Assembly: GCA_951813625.1 (NCBI GenBank)
Contig: CATOTS010000001.1
Coordinates: 1-64,000, forward strand
Direction of reading: 5' to 3'
Source: an uncultured Caldilineaceae bacterium
GTDB lineage: Bacteria > Chloroflexota > Anaerolineae > Caldilineales > Caldilineaceae
Length of the DNA: 64,000 nucleotides
Shown: positions 38,150 through 46,882 of the stretch, in pieces
Layout of the letters: each line of letters begins with the position of its first letter
How positions within the stretch are numbered: position 1 is the first letter of the stretch
The notes under the pieces: model-generated
Told to the model about the DNA's origin: nothing
The model's database searches: none
The model's input: only the letters and a program-made list of their open reading frames with translations
Program-made: the position numbers and the translations under genes

Positions 38150-39116
38150 GGACGATTTTGCCGATATTCTCGTAGTTTCGCATGACTTCATGCGCCTTGT
38201 CGGCTTCGGCAACCGGGAGGACGCGATCGATTACCGGCTTGATCACGCCGCCCTCGATCTGGTTCCAAAACTGTTGACGGAAACGGCGGATGATTTCAGC
38301 TTTTTCTTCAACCGGGCGGGGGCGCAGGACGGAACCGATCAGGCGGGCGCGCTTTCCCATGAGCTGGCCGATGTTGATCTCCGCTTGCGAACCGCCGAGA
38401 GTCGAGATAAAGACCAGGCGCCCCCTTACTTTGAGCAGGCTGACGTTAGCTTCCAGGTAGTCCGCTCCTACCATATCGAGAATCAGATCGACACCCTCAC
38501 CGTTGGTGAAGTCGCGCGCGGCTGCGGCGAAATCGTCGCTGCGGTAGTTGATTGCCAGATCGGCACCCAGCGCGCGGCAGGTCCCGACCTTATCCGGCCG
38601 GCCGGCCGTGGTGATGACGCGCCCGCCGGCCTGCTTGACCATCTGGATCGCTGCTGTGCCCACACCGCTCGCGCCGCCATGGATCAGGACCGTCTCACCC
38701 GCCTGAAAACCGGCCTCCATGAAGATATTGACGTAGGCGGTCAGATAGACTTCAGGCAGGCAGGCCGCCTCTTCGAAGGACCAGCCGGCAGGGACCGGGA
38801 TCAGCAGCCGCTTGTCTACGGCAACGCGCTCGGCGTATCCGCCTCCGGCCAGGAGGGCGCAGACATGGTCGCCCGCTTGCCAGTCCTGCACGTCGTCGGC
38901 GACAGCCTCGATTTCGCCCGACATATCCAACCCGAGGATGTGCGGCGTGCCAGGGGGCGGCGGATAGTTGCCGGCCGCCTGCGACAGATCGGCGCGATTG
39001 AGCGTGGTGGCATGGATGTTGACAAGCGCCTCTCCGGACCGCAAGACCGGCTCGTTCACCTCCTGCCAGACGAGACTTGGCCCGGCTGGCGTCTGTTTGA
39101 CTTCGATTGCGTTCAT
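38136..39116 (-). CDS. NAD(P)H:quinone oxidoreductase-like zinc-free medium-chain dehydrogenase
   Basis: A 326-residue MDR-family protein of the quinone oxidoreductase (zeta-crystallin/QOR) or PIG3 type. It has NIHATTLNRADLSQAAGNYP, GLDMSGEIEAVADDV, VLIHGGASGVGTAAIQMVKQ (the NADPH-binding glycine motif) and LDMVGADYLEANVSLL. The structural-zinc Cys quartet is absent. PIG3-type proteins reduce quinones. The ATG at 39116 begins the conserved MNAIEVKQTPAG; an earlier frame lacks similarity. The tail-to-tail overlap with the phosphatase-like gene is 14 bp. Confidence 0.9.
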   Translation of the reverse strand: MNAIEVKQTPAGPSLVWQEVNEPVLRSGEALVNIHATTLNRADLSQAAGNYPPPPGTPHILGLDMSGEIEAVADDVQDWQAGDHVCALLAGGGYAERVAVDKRLLIPVPAGWSFEEAACLPEVYLTAYVNIFMEAGFQAGETVLIHGGASGVGTAAIQMVKQAGGRVITTAGRPDKVGTCRALGADLAINYRSDDFAAAARDFTNGEGVDLILDMVGADYLEANVSLLKVRGRLVFISTLGGSQAEINIGQLMGKRARLIGSVLRPRPVEEKAEIIRRFRQQFWNQIEGGVIKPVIDRVLPVAEADKAHEVMRNYENIGKIVLKVR

Positions 39117-39237
39117 ATTACCTAACCTGTTCCTGTTGAGGTGTGATTCGCTCTTCGCGATCGCCCAAGCGGGCTGAAACGGAGCGGCCTTATCCTGCTG
39201 TGCCCAGAGAAGGGCGGGGCCCGCGCTGCCGGCCGTC

Positions 39238-40377
39238 CTATTGATAGGCAAGCGAGCCGTCGGGGCGCAGCGGGAAGGGCCGATGCCACGAACGGCCCGG
39301 TTGCGCGGCGAGAGCTTCCAGGTTCAGGTCGATGCCTAGACCGGGCCGTTGCGGCAGCTCCAGGTAGCCGTCCACCAACTTCATGGGCTCATCCACAATA
39401 TCGGCGCGACGGCCTTCGTCAGCCTTGTATTCGAGGACCTCGAAATTGGATGTGCTGGCCGCGAAGTGGACGTTGACCGCGGTTGCGACCGGCCCGCAAG
39501 GATTATGCGGCGCAACGCTGGCATAGTGGACTTCGGCCATGGCCGCGATCTTCTTCATCTCCCACAGTCCTCCGGTAATGCAAATGTCCGGCTGAATAAT
39601 GTCGACGGCGTGGTGGCCGAGCAGCTCGCGAAACTCGTGGCGGCTGTAGAGCATTTCACCGGTTGCAATCGGCACATTGACTTTCTGGCTTAGCTTGGCC
39701 AGCGCTTCGTAGTTTTCCGGCCGCAGCGGCTCTTCGACGAAAAAGGGGCGCATCGGCGCGACAACGTCACAAAGTTGGGCCGCGCGCCCGATCTCAAGGA
39801 TGCGCGCGTGCGGGTCGAGACCGATGTCGACATTGGGCCCGACCGCGTCGCGCACGGCGGTTACACGGCGCTCGGTCTCGCTCAGAACCTGGTTCCAGGG
39901 CTTTCGTTGCCACTCCGGCGGCAAGGGCCCCATTTTGAGGGCGGTGTAGCCGTAGGTCTGGACGAGACGCTGGGCATCGTCGGCCAGTTCCTCGGGCGTA
40001 TCTCCGCCAACGCTTTGGTAAACGCGCACACGATCGCGCGCTTTGCCGCCAACGAGCCGGTAGACCGGCAGGCCGGCGGCCTTGCCGGCGATATCCCACA
40101 AGGCGTGCTCGATACCGCTGATAGCGGCGTTGACGACCGAGCCGCCCGGGAATCTTCCTCCGGCGTACATCAGATGGTACAGGCCTTCAATATCGCGTGG
40201 ATCGCGTCCGATCAGCCATTCTTCAAAGTCGTGAATTGCCGCAACCGTCGCCCGGTCCGGTCCACATGAGAAGGGCTCGCCTACTCCGTGAATGCCCTCG
40301 TCCGTGTGAATGACGACATAGGGAATCGAGCGGTTGGCCAGTTCCGTAAGGTGTGTGTCGATGCGGGTGATTTTCAT
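39238..40377 (-). CDS. Mandelate racemase/muconate lactonizing enzyme family, galactonate-dehydratase-like
   Basis: A 379-residue enolase-superfamily protein, with the capping domain at about 1-115 and the barrel from about 120. Metal ligands are visible in DIGLDPHAR, FFVEEPLRPENYE and PIATGEMLYSR, with an active-site His in VAPHNPCGPVATA. This pattern fits the D-galactonate or related sugar-acid dehydratase subgroup, which removes water from an acid sugar. GGAGCG precedes the ATG at 40377. It is alone in its operon, so the sugar acid is not known. Confidence 0.88.
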   Translation of the reverse strand: MKITRIDTHLTELANRSIPYVVIHTDEGIHGVGEPFSCGPDRATVAAIHDFEEWLIGRDPRDIEGLYHLMYAGGRFPGGSVVNAAISGIEHALWDIAGKAAGLPVYRLVGGKARDRVRVYQSVGGDTPEELADDAQRLVQTYGYTALKMGPLPPEWQRKPWNQVLSETERRVTAVRDAVGPNVDIGLDPHARILEIGRAAQLCDVVAPMRPFFVEEPLRPENYEALAKLSQKVNVPIATGEMLYSRHEFRELLGHHAVDIIQPDICITGGLWEMKKIAAMAEVHYASVAPHNPCGPVATAVNVHFAASTSNFEVLEYKADEGRRADIVDEPMKLVDGYLELPQRPGLGIDLNLEALAAQPGRSWHRPFPLRPDGSLAYQ

Positions 40378-40464
40378 TGGGTTCGCTCCGAAGGTGAATT
40401 GCAGAGATTATCTGCCAGGGCTTTGTCCGTGTCAAACATTGACGCCTGCGCGCCTCAATTCTGA

Positions 40465-40493
40465 TTGACAGATCGTTTCGCCTGTGATTAGAT
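40465..40493 (+). promoter_or_regulatory. Sigma-70-like promoter upstream of the PP2C-type phosphatase
   Basis: A perfect -35 TTGACA (40465-40470) is followed by a 17-bp spacer and TTAGAT (40488-40493) as the -10. It lies about 140 bp before the phosphatase ATG on the same strand. The -10 match is modest. Confidence 0.45.
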
Positions 40494-40632
40494 CGCTGCC
40501 AAGCGCATGCCCATCTCTTGCGCCCCGTCCGGCCGGCCTTTTTTCTTCAGTTGCCTGCCGCCGGCTGCCAGTTTCAACGACCTGAAATCGACTTCAACAC
40601 AGTCTACAGCAGCCGTGAGGAAGCGCAGTTCG

Positions 40633-41370
40633 ATGAACCGGATGGAGATCCAGATCGCCGTCGCCAAGGTATCGAAATACGCCTCTAGCGAGAGCGGGGA
40701 CACCGTGGAGGTGGTCGAAAGACCCCATGGCGGCATCAGCATCGTCGTTTCGGACGGTCAGCGCAGTGGACGCAGCGCCAAGGCGATCAGCAATCTTGTT
40801 GCGCGCAAGGCGATGAGCTTGCTGGCGGAGGGTGTACGCGACGGAGCGGTGGCGCGGGCCACGCACGACTATCTGCGGACGCATCGCGGGGGCAAAGTCA
40901 GCGCCGAATTGGTCATCGCCAGCGTCGATCTGGTGACGGAGACGCTTGTACTCAGCCGCAACAGCCGCTGTCCGGTGCTGGTGCAGAGGCAGGGCGAGAT
41001 TGCGTGGCTCGAGGAGACGTGCGACGCCATTGGCATTTATCGCAACACAAAGCCCAACATCGTTGAACTTCCGCTTTCACCTGGTTTAACGGCCGTAGTG
41101 TTCACCGACGGCATATGGAGCGCGGGTCACCGCAGTGGAGGGTCGATGGATGTCGCCGGCGCCGCTGCTTTGGGCAGCGCCGGCAGCGAAGAAGCCGAAT
41201 CCGGGGCCTGCGGCAATAGCGCTAAAGAGATAGCCGACCGCGTGCTGGAGGCGGCTTTGGCATTGGACCGCGGGCGGCCTGGCGATGATTCGACGGTCCT
41301 TGTCGTCCGAGTGGAAAAACATCAGCAGGAGCAGAAGATACGGCGAATGGAGCTTTCTCTGCCGATATGA
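40633..41370 (+). CDS. PP2C/SpoIIE-type serine phosphatase domain protein
   Basis: A 245-residue protein with PPM-fold metal motifs: VVSDGQRSG (Asp-Gly of the first site), FTDGIWSAG and [10 protein letters not shown]. The regulatory domain that SpoIIE-like proteins usually have is missing, so it is a stand-alone catalytic unit. It dephosphorylates serine or threonine residues of a partner protein that is not identified here. GAGGAAG lies before the ATG at 40633; an ATG three codons downstream is possible. A segment [17 protein letters not shown] (about 180-200) is a low-complexity insert. Confidence 0.82.
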   Translation: MNRMEIQIAVAKVSKYASSESGDTVEVVERPHGGISIVVSDGQRSGRSAKAISNLVARKAMSLLAEGVRDGAVARATHDYLRTHRGGKVSAELVIASVDLVTETLVLSRNSRCPVLVQRQGEIAWLEETCDAIGIYRNTKPNIVELPLSPGLTAVVFTDGIWSAGHRSGGSMDVAGAAALGSAGSEEAESGACGNSAKEIADRVLEAALALDRGRPGDDSTVLVVRVEKHQQEQKIRRMELSLPI

Positions 41371-41860
41371 GCTCCTTCCTCCACGAAACCCAGGGGTTCT
41401 ACTCAACAGCCGGACCGACGGATCGTCCATGAATCCAGGCAGCCCCTCTCCTGAAAGTCCGTCGTTCAAAAAAGACCCCTTGAGGAACCAAGGACGAACA
41501 ACGAGAGTTGACCAAGAAATTCATGTCGCGTGCAAAAGCCAGCGGCGCCAGCTATAGTAGAAACTTGACCGCCACACGTTACCCCGACGCTGGCGCCGCT
41601 ACCAAGGCCGCACACCTTGAAAGACCGCCAAAACGACCGCCGAATGAAGAAAATTGACGACAAAAACGAATTGCCTGAGCAAAAGGTTTTCACATGTGCT
41701 ACGCTGGCATCAACAACAACAAGCCAAGGCAACGGTAGACGATAAACTGAAAACCAGGAACGAGAGACGCAAGAGCCCCTAGATGAACTATCCGGTCTCC
41801 CTGAATCCGCTGCCAGGAGACGCCCGCGCTTGCCGTCTCCAATCGCCGGAAAAATTCGAT

Positions 41861-41925
41861 CTGACCCGACCTGACCGGACTTCACCGGACTTGACCGGAC
41901 TTGACCGGACTTGACCGGACTTGAC
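41861..41925 (+). repeat. 10-bp tandem repeat tract
   Basis: About six and a half copies of a TTGACCGGAC-type unit (variants CTGACCCGAC and TTCACCGGAC at the left end) lie head to tail. The central copies (41891-41920) are identical. Confidence 0.9.
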
Positions 41926-42118
41926 GCGGCCCTTCGTGTGCATTCGTGCCCTACGTGGATCACTGAGCAGTTGCAGGCGCCATCTGTCAGGACACCTGGC
42001 GACCGAAGAACGCCGATTCGAACAAGAGAATTTTTGCAGGTACACCAAAAACGCAAAACTGAGAACTCGAAACTAAGCAAACATCCCCCTCCCGAAAAAA
42101 AAATATTTGGTCGACATT

Positions 42119-42160
42119 GTGAGACATTGGACGACATAGGACAACATTGGACGACATATG
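42119..42160 (+). repeat. 20-bp direct repeat
   Basis: GACATTGGACGACATAGGAC is followed by AACATTGGACGACATATG, two close copies of a unit of about 20 bp. It lies in the non-coding stretch before the P-loop gene. Confidence 0.7.
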
Positions 42161-42375
42161 TCCCCCCTTTCACGCCAAAACGAAGCGACCTCGTTCGCGC
42201 AAGACTAAGGGTCCAGACGACCGATTTCAGATTCTCACACACGCCAACGACGGGACCAACAGCCAGAAAAACCAGGACAGATCCGACGGATTGCGAAAAT
42301 CGAAACTAGCGGTTCCGAATAGGGAAATAGTTTAGATGCAGGAGAGTCGTTCTGGCTGCCGATGGGGGCGGCACA

Positions 42376-42792
42376 ATGGAGACAGATCTTGTAAAGGTTG
42401 CAGGCGTCAGCGCCGCCGGGAAGACAACTCTTGTGGCGGCCTTGAGACAGCTCGGGTTTAACGCCCGTCCTGTGGCCCAGGAGCACAGCGAAGTGCCGGA
42501 TATGTGGCAGCGCATCCGGCCGCCAAAGTGGCTGGTCTTTCTGGATGCGGACCTGCCGTCTCAAGGTGCGCGGCGTCCGGACGTCAAGTGGAGCGAACCG
42601 TGGCGACGGACTGAGTTGGTGCGGCTGGAACACGCCCGCGGCCATGCAGACCTGCTCATCGACACCAGTACTTTGACAGCGGACGGCGTTCTGCAGCGCA
42701 CGGTCAGTTTTTTGCGTGTGAACGGGGTCCAGCCGGCGGTGGGACCGTTGGTTAAGCTGCCAAGAACTGGAGGTGTGTGGCGCCAGTCCTGA
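42376..42792 (+). CDS. Small P-loop nucleotide-binding protein
   Basis: A 138-residue protein with a Walker A motif VSAAGKTTLV near the N-terminus (about 11-20), LVFLDADLP as a Walker B-like segment and an Arg-rich LVRLEHARGHADLLIDT helix, so it resembles a shortened kinase of the adenylate or shikimate kinase type. The ATG follows GGGGGCGGCACA. The role is not known. It begins the plus-strand run that contains the inositol genes, but nothing links it to that pathway. Confidence 0.65.
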   Translation: METDLVKVAGVSAAGKTTLVAALRQLGFNARPVAQEHSEVPDMWQRIRPPKWLVFLDADLPSQGARRPDVKWSEPWRRTELVRLEHARGHADLLIDTSTLTADGVLQRTVSFLRVNGVQPAVGPLVKLPRTGGVWRQS

Positions 42793-42992
42793 AGCGGGCC
42801 GGGCTGCGGGGGTTGACAGTTGCGCGACGCCGTGCTACAAGATGGCTGCGGATGCCAGAGGCGCCGGCCGCCGGAGCGGGGGTGACGGGGCATGCGCCAG
42901 ACCCCTCTCACGTCCCACCATCTGCGCTGCCATACACCAATAGGGAAGGAATCGAGGCAAGTTGCAAACACTTGCTTGGAAAGGGCAACGAA

Positions 42993-43487
42993 ATGTCAGT
43001 AGAAGCCGTCAAGAGGCTATTTTCTTACAACCAATGGGCCTGGAATCGGGTCTTTCCCAGCCTGGAGGCGCTCCCGAAGGAGGAATACCTTGCACAACGC
43101 CCCTTTTTCTGGGACTCGCTGCACGGGCTGGCTGTCCACGGCTACGGCGCCGAACGGGCCTGGCTGCAGAGGATTGGGGGCGACTTCCCGTCGAGGCTGG
43201 TTTCGCCGTCTGAAATCCCTGCATTTGCCGATTTGCAAGCGGCCTGGGTGCCGCTGTGGGGTGAGTGGCAGGCGTATGTTGACTCGCTCACATCAAGCGA
43301 GCTAGACCGTCGCCTTCAGTTCCGCAATACCGAAGGTGTCGAGATGTATCTTCAGATTGATGACGTGTTGCGCCATGTTTTCAATCACGCGACAGAGCAT
43401 CGAAGCCAGATTACACCTACGCTGGCTCAACTGGGTTATCCGACGGAGCCGCTCGATTACGCCCGATTCGCAAATGCGAATCGTTGA
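42993..43487 (+). CDS. DinB family putative metalloenzyme
   Basis: A 164-residue four-helix-bundle protein of the DinB/YfiT-like group. Metal-binding His residues appear in LHGLAVHGYGAERAW and HVFNHATEHRSQ. Family members are thiol transferases or of unknown role. AAAGGG precedes the ATG at 42993; the longer frame begins inside the P-loop gene. The gene lies 57 bp upstream of iolB. Function not assigned. Confidence 0.8.
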   Translation: MSVEAVKRLFSYNQWAWNRVFPSLEALPKEEYLAQRPFFWDSLHGLAVHGYGAERAWLQRIGGDFPSRLVSPSEIPAFADLQAAWVPLWGEWQAYVDSLTSSELDRRLQFRNTEGVEMYLQIDDVLRHVFNHATEHRSQITPTLAQLGYPTEPLDYARFANANR

Positions 43488-43543
43488 AGGGAGCGGTGGA
43501 TTGGGTGGTCGAATGATAGCCGTCCATACGAAAGAGGGTGAGA

Positions 43544-44431
43544 ATGCGATATACGGCTGAAAGCGTTTTGGTCAGTCCGCAGGAAAGTGCAGAAGATTCC
43601 GGGCTGATTCTGGAAGTTACGCCGCTGAGTGCCGGTTGGGAGTTAATCTCCTTTCAGGCGCGGCGGCTGGACACCGGCGGGAGTTGGACGTTTGACACGG
43701 AAGAAAACGAGTTTGCGCTCGTCAATATGAGCGGGCGCTACCGGGTCGAAAGCAGCCGCGGAACATGGGAAGGGATAGGCGGGCGGGCTGATGCATTCAG
43801 TGGGGGCGCGCATGCGCTCTATCTCCCGCGCCGCACGCAGCTGACGGTCACGGCCGAGGAGGGCGGCGAGTTCGCGGCAACGTGGGTGCCAACCGACGAA
43901 GACCACGAGCCGTGGTTTATCAGGCCGGAGGATGTGGCGGTCAGCGTTCGCGGGGGCGACAATGTGAGCCGGCAGATCAATGACCTGTTGCCGCCCGGCT
44001 CGCCGGTGCAACGAATCGTGCTGGTCGAGGTGTACACGCCCAGCGGCAACTGGAGCAGCTATCCCCCGCACAAACACGACGTGCATATCGAGAATGAGGC
44101 CGGCGAGGTTGTCGAGGCCGATTTGGAAGAGGTCTACTTCTATCATATTGACAGGCCCGAGGGGTTCGCTTACCAGCGGGTATACACCGACGAAAACTCC
44201 CCGATGCACGCGGCAGGCAATCCAATTGACGCGCTGGTGCGAGTGGGCCACAATGAGGCGGTGCTGGTGCCGGAGGGTTACCATCCGGTGGTGAGTATGC
44301 CGGGCTATACGACATACTATCTGAATGTCCTGGCCGGAAGCGCGCAGAGTCTGGCCAACCAGGAAGACCCGAATTTCGCCTGGGTAAAGGACAACTATGC
44401 CGGGGTCGATGAACGGCTGCCGCTTTACTGA
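43544..44431 (+). CDS. iolB: 5-deoxy-glucuronate isomerase (IolB)
   Basis: A 295-residue double-cupin protein that converts 5-deoxy-D-glucuronate into 5-dehydro-2-deoxy-D-gluconate in myo-inositol catabolism. Cupin metal residues appear in SSYPPHKHDVHIENEAGEV and the following YFYHIDRPEGFAYQRVYTDE. The C-terminal LVPEGYHPVVSMPGYTTYYL is typical of IolB. The ATG at 43544 follows GAGGGTGAGA; a GTG two codons upstream is possible. It begins the core inositol cluster and is followed by iolC after 20 bp. Confidence 0.93.
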   Translation: MRYTAESVLVSPQESAEDSGLILEVTPLSAGWELISFQARRLDTGGSWTFDTEENEFALVNMSGRYRVESSRGTWEGIGGRADAFSGGAHALYLPRRTQLTVTAEEGGEFAATWVPTDEDHEPWFIRPEDVAVSVRGGDNVSRQINDLLPPGSPVQRIVLVEVYTPSGNWSSYPPHKHDVHIENEAGEVVEADLEEVYFYHIDRPEGFAYQRVYTDENSPMHAAGNPIDALVRVGHNEAVLVPEGYHPVVSMPGYTTYYLNVLAGSAQSLANQEDPNFAWVKDNYAGVDERLPLY

Positions 44432-44451
44432 CCAGAACAGGGAAACCGAAA

Positions 44452-45477
44452 ATGGCGACTGATGACCGAGCGAGGACATACGACTCTCTCCACATGGGGA
44501 GGTCGTCGATCGACCTTTACAGCAACGACGTGGGCGCGCCTTTTTCGGAGATTGGCAGTTTTGCGGCCTACGTGGGCGGCTCGCCGACCAACATCAGCGT
44601 GGGCGGGGCGCGGCTGGGATTGAAGACAGCGCTAGTCACCGGCCTGGGCGAGGACCCGGTCGGTGATTTCATCGCCGATTTCTTGACGAAGGAAGGCGTC
44701 GATTTCAGTTTCAGCCCGCGCAAGCCGGGACACCGGACGAGCGCGGTCGTCCTCGGCATCGAGCCGCCCGACCGCTTCCCGCTTGTCTACTACCGGGAGA
44801 ATTGCGCCGACATCGAACTCACGATCGACGATGTCCTGGCGGCCCCGGTGGCAGACGCCAAGGTGTTCCAGTTTGCCGGGACAAACCTGAGCAAGGAGCC
44901 GAGCCGCAGCTCGACCATGTTCGGCGCCGAGTTCGCCCAGCAGGTGGACACGACGGTCGTCTTCGACCTCGATTTTCGCCCGGACCAGTGGCACGATCCC
45001 AGGGCTTTCGGTGTCGTAGCGCGTTCGGTGCTGCCGAATGTGGACGTCGTTATCGGCACGGAGGATGAGATCAATGCGGCGGTGCTCAGCGATGCGAGCC
45101 AGATGTCGCTGACGCACTCTCAGGTTTCGGACGCGAAGGTCGAAGGGGACGTCAAGGCGGCGATCGACTGGCTGCTGGAGCTGGGGCCGGAGGCGGTGGT
45201 CGAGAAGGTGGGCGCGCTTGGCTCGCGCGTGCATCTGGCAACGGGCGAGGTCCTTGAGGCGCCCGGCTTCCCGGTGGAGATTTACAATATTCTTGGGGCG
45301 GGCGATGCGTTCGGCGCCGGATTCATCTACGGGTTCGTCAACGACTGGGGCTGGCAGCGATCGTCGCGGCTGGGCAACGCGTGCGGCGCGATCGTCGTGC
45401 TGGCGCACGGCTGTGCCAACTTCATGCCCACGTACGACGAGATGATTGCGTTTGTCGAGGAGCGCGGGGGCTTCTGA
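44452..45477 (+). CDS. iolC: 5-dehydro-2-deoxygluconokinase (IolC)
   Basis: A 341-residue PfkB-family sugar kinase that phosphorylates 5-dehydro-2-deoxygluconate, the step after IolB. It has the N-terminal HMGRSSIDLYSNDVG of IolC-type enzymes, GGSPTNISVGGARLGL, VVFDLDFRPDQW, IGTEDEINAA, and NILGAGDAFGAGFIYG with the catalytic Asp285. An AGGGAAACCGAAA ribosome site precedes the ATG. It is followed by the AAA ATPase gene rather than by the next iol gene. Confidence 0.93.
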   Translation: MATDDRARTYDSLHMGRSSIDLYSNDVGAPFSEIGSFAAYVGGSPTNISVGGARLGLKTALVTGLGEDPVGDFIADFLTKEGVDFSFSPRKPGHRTSAVVLGIEPPDRFPLVYYRENCADIELTIDDVLAAPVADAKVFQFAGTNLSKEPSRSSTMFGAEFAQQVDTTVVFDLDFRPDQWHDPRAFGVVARSVLPNVDVVIGTEDEINAAVLSDASQMSLTHSQVSDAKVEGDVKAAIDWLLELGPEAVVEKVGALGSRVHLATGEVLEAPGFPVEIYNILGAGDAFGAGFIYGFVNDWGWQRSSRLGNACGAIVVLAHGCANFMPTYDEMIAFVEERGGF

Positions 45478-45568
45478 CCGGCTATCCCCCACTTACACAG
45501 CAAAATGGCTTTCGATTACCTTCCCGTTGTCCATCAAGTGCTGTGAACGCACGCTGAACAGGAACGTC

Positions 45569-46882
45569 ATGAGTACCGTTGCGGTTTCAAGAATAGTTGC
45601 GAAGAATTTCAAGAATATCCGGCTGGAAGACGGCATCGACCTGGGCGCGTTGACACTTTTCATTGGGGCGAACGGGTCTGGCAAGAGCAACGTGATTTCC
45701 CTCTTTCGGTTTCTCCACGAGAGTCTTGCCGGGTCTGGGATTACGAATCTAAGAGGGCAAACTAGCTTTGAGGACGCAGTGTTCAGGTTAGGCGGAACAA
45801 GGATTCTGGATGGAACTCTGAGCGCGCCTGCCAACGTGAACGTCGAATACCGATTCACCTCAGAGGGAATCGAGACATCATTGGGAATCGATCTGTTGGT
45901 ACAGGGTGCCCATTGGCGGGTTGTTGTGGGGAACGAGTTTCTAGACAGAGGCCCTGGTCGCTCGAATCCTCCCGCCTACTACCGAGTGCATGGCGGAAAG
46001 GAAAGCGGCATCGGGTCCGGAGTCATCTTCGTTTTCGATTCTCCTCCCAAAACCGCGAACACTTTTTCGAGCCCCTCGACCCATCTGGAAACCATTGGGG
46101 ACATTCCGGCAAACGAGCTTGCTTTGTCTGCAATGCCCCGAGTTCTTGAGAATACCCGATTTTCGCCAGAGACGGTGTTACTTTATAAGCCACGAACGAT
46201 GATTTTGGACGCGACGAAGTCTTGGGGGTTTTACAATGCAAATTGCATGAGTCTAGATCAGGTTCGACTGTCTGAACCCAAACTCGGACAGCCAGATTTA
46301 TTTGTTTCGCCAACTGGAGAGAATTTGGCGCTCGCTCTCTTTAATCTGGCTCAGGAGGACTATGACTTTGTGGAGTCGATCGACCTGGCAATGAAGGATG
46401 TGTTGCCTTTGACAAAGAGGGTTCGCGCCGTGACATCGGGCAGATTCTCGATTACTGTTGAATGGCATGTTGAAGGATGTACCGAACCCTTCTATCTATA
46501 TGAAATGTCTGATGGCACGGTCCGAATGTTGTGTTGGGCTGTAGTCTTGCATTCGCCGAGACCTCACTCTCTGCTGGTCATCGAAGAGCCCGAGTTGGGA
46601 ATCCACCCTGCCTGGATGCCAATTCTGGCGGACTGGATAAAAAGGGCAGCGCAAAAAACGCAAGTAATTGTGACAACCCATAGCCCAGACCTCTTGGATC
46701 ACTTTACCGACCAACTTGACGACGGTAACATTTATGCGTTTCAAAGAGATTCCGAAAGCCAGAGCCACTTCAACCCAAGACGGCTGGACAGCGACACGGT
46801 TTCCGGTTGGCTAGAGGACGGCTGGCAGCTTGGCGACCTGTACAGGACAGGCAATCCTGCGGTTGGGGGGTGGCCTTGGTAG
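45569..46882 (+). CDS. AAA family ATPase of an OLD/RloA-like type
   Basis: A 437-residue SMC/OLD-type ATPase. Walker A is FIGANGSGKSNVI (Gly33-Ser40), a signature-like SDGTVRML segment lies at about 340, Walker B is LLVIEEPELGIHP, and IVTTHSPDLLDHF is the H-loop region. It lacks its own nuclease domain. The next gene, overlapping its end by 13 bp, encodes a Toprim-like protein. Together they look like an OLD or RloA/RloB-type module split over two genes. AGGAACGTC precedes the ATG. By eye the G+C of this pair is about half, lower than its inositol neighbours, so transfer is likely. Confidence 0.85.
   Translation: MSTVAVSRIVAKNFKNIRLEDGIDLGALTLFIGANGSGKSNVISLFRFLHESLAGSGITNLRGQTSFEDAVFRLGGTRILDGTLSAPANVNVEYRFTSEGIETSLGIDLLVQGAHWRVVVGNEFLDRGPGRSNPPAYYRVHGGKESGIGSGVIFVFDSPPKTANTFSSPSTHLETIGDIPANELALSAMPRVLENTRFSPETVLLYKPRTMILDATKSWGFYNANCMSLDQVRLSEPKLGQPDLFVSPTGENLALALFNLAQEDYDFVESIDLAMKDVLPLTKRVRAVTSGRFSITVEWHVEGCTEPFYLYEMSDGTVRMLCWAVVLHSPRPHSLLVIEEPELGIHPAWMPILADWIKRAAQKTQVIVTTHSPDLLDHFTDQLDDGNIYAFQRDSESQSHFNPRRLDSDTVSGWLEDGWQLGDLYRTGNPAVGGWPW

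Larger units (their letters stand above)
41371..42375. other. Intergenic stretch with tandem repeats, no recognisable gene
   Basis: About 1 kb with lower G+C and two tandem-repeat tracts, listed separately. The open frames here have repeat-derived low-complexity translations and no domain. It separates the phosphatase gene from the inositol run and may be decayed mobile or repeat DNA. Confidence 0.55.

Noticed and set aside
41466..42242. Minus-strand open frame of 258 codons in the gap before the P-loop gene
   Set aside because: It runs through the 10-bp tandem repeat, giving repeats such as SSPVKSGQVR, and has no ribosome site or domain.
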